Made by a program: the position numbers and the translations under genes
Assembly (NCBI RefSeq): GCF_046630445.1
Contig: NC_092339.1
Span: forward strand, 76,154,001 to 76,218,000
Length of the DNA stretch: 64,000 bases
Origin: Rutidosis leptorrhynchoides
Taxonomy: Eukaryota; Streptophyta; Magnoliopsida; Asterales; Asteraceae
Direction of reading: 5' to 3'
Shown: piece after piece, positions 57,061-64,000 of the stretch
How positions within the stretch are numbered: position 1 is the stretch's first letter
Layout of the letters: each line of letters opens with the position of its first letter
The notes under the pieces: generated by a model
Told to the model about the DNA's origin: nothing
The model's input: the letters and a program-made list of their open reading frames with translations, nothing else
The model's database searches: none

Positions 57061-60045
57061 ATTCAAATACTATACTACCCAAGAATCGTATTTGATACTC
57101 ATTCTTATGCGACACTGAATCCTAACTTATTCCGAGAGAATTCTTAATCAATGATAATCACACCATCACCCTTCTTACTTCGATATTAGTCATACCAGTT
57201 CGGAATTTCCAAAATCAATGGGTAGTTAATCCCCGTCCTCATACTCTCCCTTTCGTTTCTCACTTATAAGCAACAACTTTATACTTAAGCCTTTTTGGTC
57301 GAAGGACTTATGCCCTACTAATAGTCATCAACCACATTAAAATTCAACAGTTTTCATTACCTCGTAACATTTTTGCTCAAATATCACCCGAGATTTTCAA
57401 AAGTCTTTTACTCGATTCTCATCAATCTTTTTTCAACTTGTAACCTCCGAAATATGAAAATTTTGTTTGCCAAAATTTTACTTACACTATTTTACTGTGC
57501 GATCCTCTCAAAACTTAATAAAAATAAATTTATTTTATTTGCCATTCGTACAAATTTTTGAAATCATATACGTTATATAAAATAAAGTAAATAATTACTT
57601 CTTTTTGACAAATACATATGAAATTTTACTTTCACTTTTACAAATCAAATCTTTTATTCAAAGGATATTTTACCTTGAATGGTACGTGTTGTACATAACC
57701 CTAGTTTGCTAAGAACTTAATTTCTTTTCTTACATCGTCACCTTAAATGAATTCTATAAAATTTTCGTTGCTTGTCAATATAAAATTTTTCGTTACTTAT
57801 TCGTATCCAAGTCATCATGAAGACTGACAACTGTCGAAACTAAGAGATTCATGTGTGTGTATGTGATGAAGGCACTTACTACCACGTCATGCAGAGCCTT
57901 CGGGCATCCACAAACACTTAAACCATTCAAAATTACTGCGTTACCCCAGGGATCTTATTCTTCACATCTGTCGGAGCGATGCTCTATCTTACATAACTCA
58001 AAGTCCTGACCTATTCCAAGGAAATTCTCATCTAGCGATATTAACATCATTAGTATTCCGACTTTAATATTAGCCATAACCTGTGTGGTATTCTACAAAG
58101 TCAAGAAGCGATTAACTTCTCATCCTCATGCGCTATCCTTCATACCTCACTTTTTAGCAACGGTTTCGAACGTAAAAATTTTTGGGCCAAATACTTAAGT
58201 TCGGATAATTATCAAAACTACATTTAATTCATTAGTTTTCATTTCCTAGTAACATGTCAACCGATGATTCAAAGATTTTTCACTCGGCCTTTTTCAACTC
58301 GTAACCTCTGAAATACGAAAAACTATGTTTATCAAAAATTTTACACGTTGATTTACACGTTGCTTATTTGTGCGGTCCTCACGAGATTTGTGGACAAATG
58401 AAAGTACTAAAAACTTTTCTATCACTTACGCGATTTATAAAATCATATATGTATAAATTTACCCTTACTTATTTTAGGTTAGTACATACTAAGTTATACC
58501 TTCAAGATGATTAAAAATCGCTCCTTTATTGAGTTGTTTTAAGTCAAATAATTTTGTGCAAATGGTACTCGTTATACATACTTCTAAATTTACCAAGAAC
58601 TTCGTTCCATTTATGTTGTCGCATCAAACGTTTAAAGGTTTTTCAAAACTTCCTCGGTTGATTTTATTAAAGGTTTCCGTATTAGACTACACCATGTAGG
58701 GATCACACTTCTTCTCTCCCTCCGTTAGGGATGAAGCTTACTATTAAAATCCTTGTTAAAAACGCTTGAGCCACTTTAGGTGGCAGATTTATAAAAAAAA
58801 AATTTGTTAGGAAGTCTTTGTACTCGAAAAATGTTCCTTTTAAGGTTAAACATGGCAAAATTGCGGGCCGATAAATCAGTTTTCTGAGGTACACTCAATG
58901 GTCACCCCATTGTAGGAAGGGCACTAGGTGGGTTTCTATTCTCAATATTTCACGGCTAATCGCAACATCCTCGTAAAAATCATCTCTATGAATTAGTAGG
59001 TTGAGGTACAAGGAATCGTTTTGAGATTCTTTTCACTTAGAGTAAATCGTTCTTTACGACCAAGGGTCCACGTATCTTCTTGTCCGCGCATCTCCTTAAG
59101 TATAAGGATAAATTCAGAACAAACCGCTCGAAGAGTTCACCCTGGTTCAAAGATCACACCTTTCGTGCGATTCTCTTTCGGAAATGTAAAGTAACATACT
59201 TTAGGAATCTATGAATCTTGTTATCCTCTTGGAAGGGACTGCTTAAAACATCTGTAATACGGATATGGTTACTCTACACATTCCTTTCTTCGTTGGTTGC
59301 AACTATATGTTGTTCTAGTTAATGTTAACCCTAACTTCAACATGTAACTGAAAGGATAAAGTTACATTATGGAACTGTTCTTTCATTCCATCTAAGGATA
59401 AGTTCACCTGCAGTATGGTAAACTGGGTGATATCCTTCATTGTTCGTTCAGACCGTCCTGAAGGCACTATAGATAATTATGGCTTGCATTGCATATAAGT
59501 CCGATTATTCACTTTCAGCAAAAGTTTCAATTCATATAGTCAAATGAAACGTTCTTAAATATCGAGTTCTTTATGCCTATGGTCTCTTTCCGAAATTAAG
59601 GGGTTAGTAAAATCCGTGGCTAACACTATCCAGACATCAAATCGCATGGTTATGATCACCATGTTTTCCATCCTACCTGTCAGCTTTGTATTGCGACATA
59701 AGCGCTCAATGTTTTAGATGAGTTTAGTAACATGCATGATGTATTTCATGCATCCAGCTTACTAAAGATGCCTGTAAGGCTAAAAACATCATCTTTTCTT
59801 TTGTGGATATATTCAGACAACATACTCATGTTAACCAGAAACGAAATCAATTTGTTGATCTCCTAAGAGACTTAATTAATAGCATATACCTATTCTTACT
59901 TTTATACGCCAGAGTACCTTTCAAGGTAAATAGCTCACTTTTTAGCCCACGAATCTTTCGGAACTTTGATACGCTACTTCTTATTTAAATACGGTACCAT
60001 TTTTTTTTGTCACTCCTCAAATTTCGGGACGAAATTTCCATTAAC
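57061..60045 (+). other. Element C 3' interior, non-coding, with a diverged internal duplication
   Basis: No ORF with a recognisable product. About 57285-57500 and 58170-58390 are diverged direct copies, about 890 bp apart. Shared pieces include ATACTTAAG, TAGTTTTCATT/CAGTTTTCATT, TTTTTCAACTYGTAACCTCY and GAAATAYGAAAA. The downstream part includes a TTTCGGGACGAAATTTCC inverted repeat just before the purine tract. Confidence 0.6.
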
Positions 60046-60055
60046 AGGTAGGTAA
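60046..60055 (+). other. Element C polypurine tract
   Basis: AGGTAGGTAA abuts the 3' LTR. The core is shared with element F. Confidence 0.75.
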
Positions 60056-62811
60056 TGTAACGACCCGACTTTTTCGACTTGCTTTTGTGCCTTGTGTTTT
60101 TGCGAAACTGCGTATTTGTGCGTACTGTGTTACTTTATACTCTGGAAACTTGATTTACGTGGTTTACTTCCATTTATATGTTAAAACGTGCCTTAGAGTA
60201 TGTCGGATACATAACTTGATCATTGGAAGCCTTTATAACCGTTAGTGTTATTTGACGTTTCGAATAAACCGCGAACTTGCGCGCACGTTTAACTTTTGTC
60301 ATAATTGGAATATTATGACTGCGAAATATTAATTATTATTTTATAATAATAATTACCTGGGTTTTTGGATGCTTAATTACGCGTAGTAATTTAATTATGC
60401 ACAATAGTTAGTCTTGTTGGACTTTCTACCTTGTTGGGCTCAAGCCCACCCTACTCTAGCTAGTGACCCAATTAATTAACCCTTGTCCATGTCATCAATC
60501 CTTGTCAAATTCCTTGCTTATAAATACTAGCCCTTGTCCATGTCATCAATCCTTGTCAAATTCCTTGCTTATAAATACTAGCCCTTGTCCATGTCATCAA
60601 TCCTTGTCAAATTCCTTGCTTATAAATACTAGCCCTTGTCCATGTCATCAATCCTTGTCAAATTCCTTGCTTATAAATACTAGCCATTTATCTCTCATTC
60701 AAATCACTTGCTCATTTGGTTTTCACACACACTTGTTCTTTCTTTCTTCCCTTTCTAGTATTGCTTGTAAGTCTTCTTTTTCTTCTTCTTTTCCTTTCAT
60801 TTTCGTGGCCATCATCATCATATTATGGAGATCAAAGTTCCTTTTATCTTTGATCTTGCTTATATCTTGTTGATTCAAGCATGAATCTTTCAAGAACATG
60901 GAAGATTCAAGCTTTCTAGCTTTGAATCTTCACCAACTTTGTAGATTCATCTTTCTTTTACTTTAATCTTATTATTTTGTTATAAAGATTCAAACTTTTG
61001 TTTGTTATCTTCATATATCTTAAAGATACAAGCTTTATGCTTCAAGATCTTCAAGAACACTAAAGGTTCAAGCTTTCTAGCTTTGTGACCTTATAAATTG
61101 TGTGAAAGGGATCCAAGCTCTCTAGCTTAGGGTTCCATCACCTCTTTTGACTTGGATCATGTTCATACTTGTTTGATTGATGTAAAGTTTGTAACTTTGT
61201 TTGTAAATAGGACTTATAATTGTGTTAAGACTAAGGATATGATGTAACCTTGGTTCATCATCCATCTAAGACTCTTAAATGAGTTGTGTTACCACTTGGT
61301 CTTAACATATTGTGTATTGATGGTAGAATCTTGGTCAAAAGTGATGCTAAACCATCAACGAGTTATACACTTGAAGCTACAAGCATCAAGGATGAGAACC
61401 GTGATGAGCATCAAGCACCAAGAACCTCACCGGAGCACTTGTCCACTGATTTTCGTATCTGATCAGACCACCTAGGCTACTGGAAAGTTGATTTTCAGTT
61501 ATTTCGGTTCGATTAGATGATTTTCCGTTTAGGCCTCATCTTAATCCGAGTTACGGTTTAGGATTTATGGCCCTCCGAGAGTCACTACACCCTATTAACG
61601 TTGTGCTGAAATTTCTGACCTACTCGCACTTAAACCGTCGCCACGGTCAAACGAAGACGAGTTAGGTTCTGAAAATTGGTCAGCGGTTAGGGGACTCACA
61701 TACAGAGCCATATCCACTGACTATGCATTTTTTCGATTTACGTAGAGGTCGCAGCAGCTGACCGAAGTCAGCCTATTGTTTCGATCTCTATTCTTGTCGA
61801 ACTTACTTAGCTTTTATGATGATGAATGATGATGATGATGATGATGACACTTAAACTTATTTTATGCACTATTAGAATTTATAAAAACAACCTACTGACC
61901 TAGTAACCCTTGATTTAGGTTGACGACCTTTCAGACCGACTTACTACTTGCGTACTTTCATTACCGACTTTACCGCTTTTATCACTGTGAGTTATAGCAT
62001 TCCCTTTTTACTTTAACTTATTTTGGGAACTGAGAATACATGCGGATTTTATGTTTTACATACTAGGCACGAGTACTTAAACTTATATATGTGTGGGTTA
62101 TACAACGGCATAAACATTCCCTTTAGCTCGGTAACGTTTAATCATTGGTTTTTGAACCATGAACGCGAATCTTAGATATGGATCCATAGGGTTTGACATC
62201 CCCACTCGGGCTAGTGGCGCTAGCATTTAACGAGTGTTTAATACTTCGTAGACATACGCACTTGCCAAGTGTACTTTCAGGGGGTATAAACGTTAAGTTA
62301 GTTACCGAGTGCCCACAGTTATACATATACTTTATCATACTGATTTGAATTACTGATTTGAAACGCTTGTTTGAAGCACTGAAATCTCGTGGCCTACATT
62401 ACATTACTGAATACAAACAAACTATAGCTCACCAACATTCGTGTTGACTTTTTAAGCATGTATTTCTCAGGTGTTTAGACGTTGTTGCTTCTGCTGTTAG
62501 CCTTGCTGTTCTAGTCTCGGTGTATAGACTTGATGTTACAGACTTGCTGTGTTAGACTTCCGCTGCATTACTTAGAGATGTCTCAAGCATGAAACTTTTA
62601 CTTTGCATTCCCAACTTATGTTATTTTCAAAACAATAGCTTTGTAATGAACTTAGTATCATGTACTCATGTTAATGTTTCCTATTCATCTTTTGTAAAAC
62701 GTTATCTGTTCATGAATGCAAAACTGGTTTTCAAACAGCATATAGTGTTTGACCTTGTAATGATCCTGTTGTTGATGTACCGTACACGATGATTTTGTAC
62801 GGGGCGTCACA
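60056..62811 (+). repeat. Element C 3' LTR (2756 bp)
   Basis: Copy of 52042-54797 with all landmarks displaced by 8014 bp. The four 51-bp TATA units are at 60480-60683. Confidence 0.95.
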
Positions 62812-63692
62812 ATATATGTTTATTATCATAGTATAAGTCTTGATAATTGAACGAATTTATAGTTTATCAAACTCAAAATATTATTTATTTCAGGAGCTAT
62901 ATTATATTTGAATTATCATGGAAATCGAAAATATTTTATTATTTCACATAGTTTTCCAATATTTGTAAAATCAGATTATAGTGTTTATAAAGCTTTAAAA
63001 CATGATAAGACAGTCAATTTTGACAATTGTTTATCAAAACGAGACATGCCTTATATAGAAATTCATTTACTTGATTAGTAATATCTAAAAATTCAATTTA
63101 TCAATCTCATAGACAAATTGTTTAAATATTAATTTACAATTTCAAACCCAATTTCAATTAACATCAAACATAATTCAGTTGACCATATCTTTTAATCCGT
63201 TCATCGAAATCACGCGATTTCTAAATGAAAAGTTAATAATTTTTTGCCAGCTTTCCAAAAACATGCATATCATATATTTTATATCAGTAGCATACGTATC
63301 AAATTTGTGATTCATCATAAACTATCTAACTACAAAATTAAAGCATACAAGCATGCATAAACATATATACTCGAGCACTAGACATGGATACACTATTAAT
63401 ATATAAAAGATAAGATATGAATGCTCACATATCAATATTATGATTCAATATTGTAAGAAAGTATGTAGACGCAACGGAGATGATAAACACTAGTTTGACC
63501 TCACGAGCATACCCCCGAACAATACTCATAACCTCCATACCTATAATCCATAATTTCCTTAGCTTTAACTCACTCGAAAACCATTTTTGAAATCGTTTGG
63601 ACATAACCTCGTCGTAGTATTTTAGGTATAATACTAATAATAATACTACTAAATAATACTAACATTAATAAGTTTATTATTAATAATCTTTA

Positions 63693-63697
<5 letters not shown>

Positions 63698-63771
<74 letters not shown>
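63698..63771. repeat. (TA)n microsatellite
   Basis: About 36 uninterrupted TA units inside LTR H. Confidence 0.92.
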
Positions 63772-63776
<5 letters not shown>

Positions 63777-63856
63777 TTATGTGGAGTGCAGAGAAGAAAA
63801 TGAATCAACTGAAAACAAATTCGTTCGATTTATAAGCATGTGGTCTGTACCTAACC

Positions 63857-63907
63857 CCCATGCGATCGCATGGGATTTTGCCTATATGGCCATGCGATCG
63901 CATGGCC
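63857..63907. repeat. Pair of perfect palindromes around GCGATCGC
   Basis: CCCATGCGATCGCATGGG (63857-63874) and GGCCATGCGATCGCATGGCC (63888-63907), 13 bp apart, are perfect 18- and 20-bp palindromes in otherwise AT-rich LTR sequence. Confidence 0.95.
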
Positions 63908-64000
63908 TGAAAATACAGCTCACCATTCACAAAATTCTTCTATCGACATAATATATATATTATTTAATATATAATATATTAAATCTTTAGAATCAATTAA

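Larger units (their letters stand above)
52042..62811 (+). mobile_element. Element C: recent non-autonomous Gypsy element (LARD-like)
   Basis: A 10,770-bp plus-strand element with target duplication ATATA (52037-52041 and 62812-62816). LTRs are 2756 bp each, offset exactly 8014 bp from end to end, with no difference seen by eye. It has a Met-tRNA primer site at 54800 and a GGTAGGTAA tract before the 3' LTR. The 5.26-kb interior encodes no intact protein; only scraps of protease and integrase remain. LTR family is that of element A. Confidence 0.94.
62817..64000 (-). repeat. Element H LTR, continued to window edge
   Basis: Continues H after element C. It is AT-rich non-coding LTR sequence with no ORF of note. 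The H 5' terminus is outside the window, so this LTR is at least 2.2 kb. Confidence 0.6.

Noticed and set aside
58703-58894. 63-codon minus ORF in element C interior
   Set aside because: Short, no recognised motif, surrounded by sequence with stops in every frame.

Overview
This is nuclear DNA of a flowering plant. The evidence is plant-type LTR retrotransposons (Tekay-like Ty3/Gypsy and Ty1/Copia), tRNA-derived SINEs, a hAT MITE, AT-rich spacers and one intron-containing plant gene. The long Tekay-like LTRs with GC-rich palindromes remind me of Asteraceae repeats, but that is only an impression. No prokaryotic features are present.

Layout. (1) 1-5368: 5' part of a minus-strand Gypsy element (A): 2.9-kb LTR, primer site, an extra acidic pre-gag ORF and a gag with three stops. 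A sits inside the reverse transcriptase of a minus-strand Copia element (B, 5369 to about 9200). B abuts a DNA transposon with ~390-bp inverted arms (about 9180-11000). (2) 11968-18333: complete but decayed Copia element (D) with 250-bp LTRs and a GAGAG target duplication, carrying several tandem arrays. (3) 19215-23025: the only host gene, an apparently intact minus-strand gene of the MIP1-type leucine-zipper/DUF547 family with 8 or 9 coding exons. A SINE lies in an intron; a second SINE and a 242-bp hAT MITE lie just upstream. (4) 25705-64000: nested Gypsy LTRs and elements. LTR M is interrupted by LTR L, which is itself split by solo LTR I (GACTC duplication), and by LTR K. K is cut by element G. 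G is interrupted by the 10.8-kb element F (in G's 5' LTR) and by H (in G's reverse transcriptase). H is interrupted by the 10.8-kb element C.

F and C are young. F's 2104-bp LTRs show one difference by eye, and C's 2756-bp LTRs show none. F (minus strand) encodes a nearly intact chromovirus Gag-Pol with one in-frame TGA. Between its 5' LTR and gag it also carries two sense ORFs: a 208-aa acidic repeat protein and a 227-aa F-box/Sel1-like protein resembling the plant At2g35280-type F-box family. C has identical LTRs but only shreds of protease and integrase inside, which indicates a non-autonomous derivative mobilised in trans.

The main result is the F-box-carrying retrotransposon F, together with a second acidic pre-gag ORF in the related family A. 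Next come conserved sequence blocks shared by otherwise divergent LTR families, and a quadruplicated TATA-bearing unit in the LTRs of C. Boundaries with visible target duplications (D, F, C, I, both SINEs, MITE) are firm. M, K, L, the outer end of B and the inverted-repeat element are less certain.
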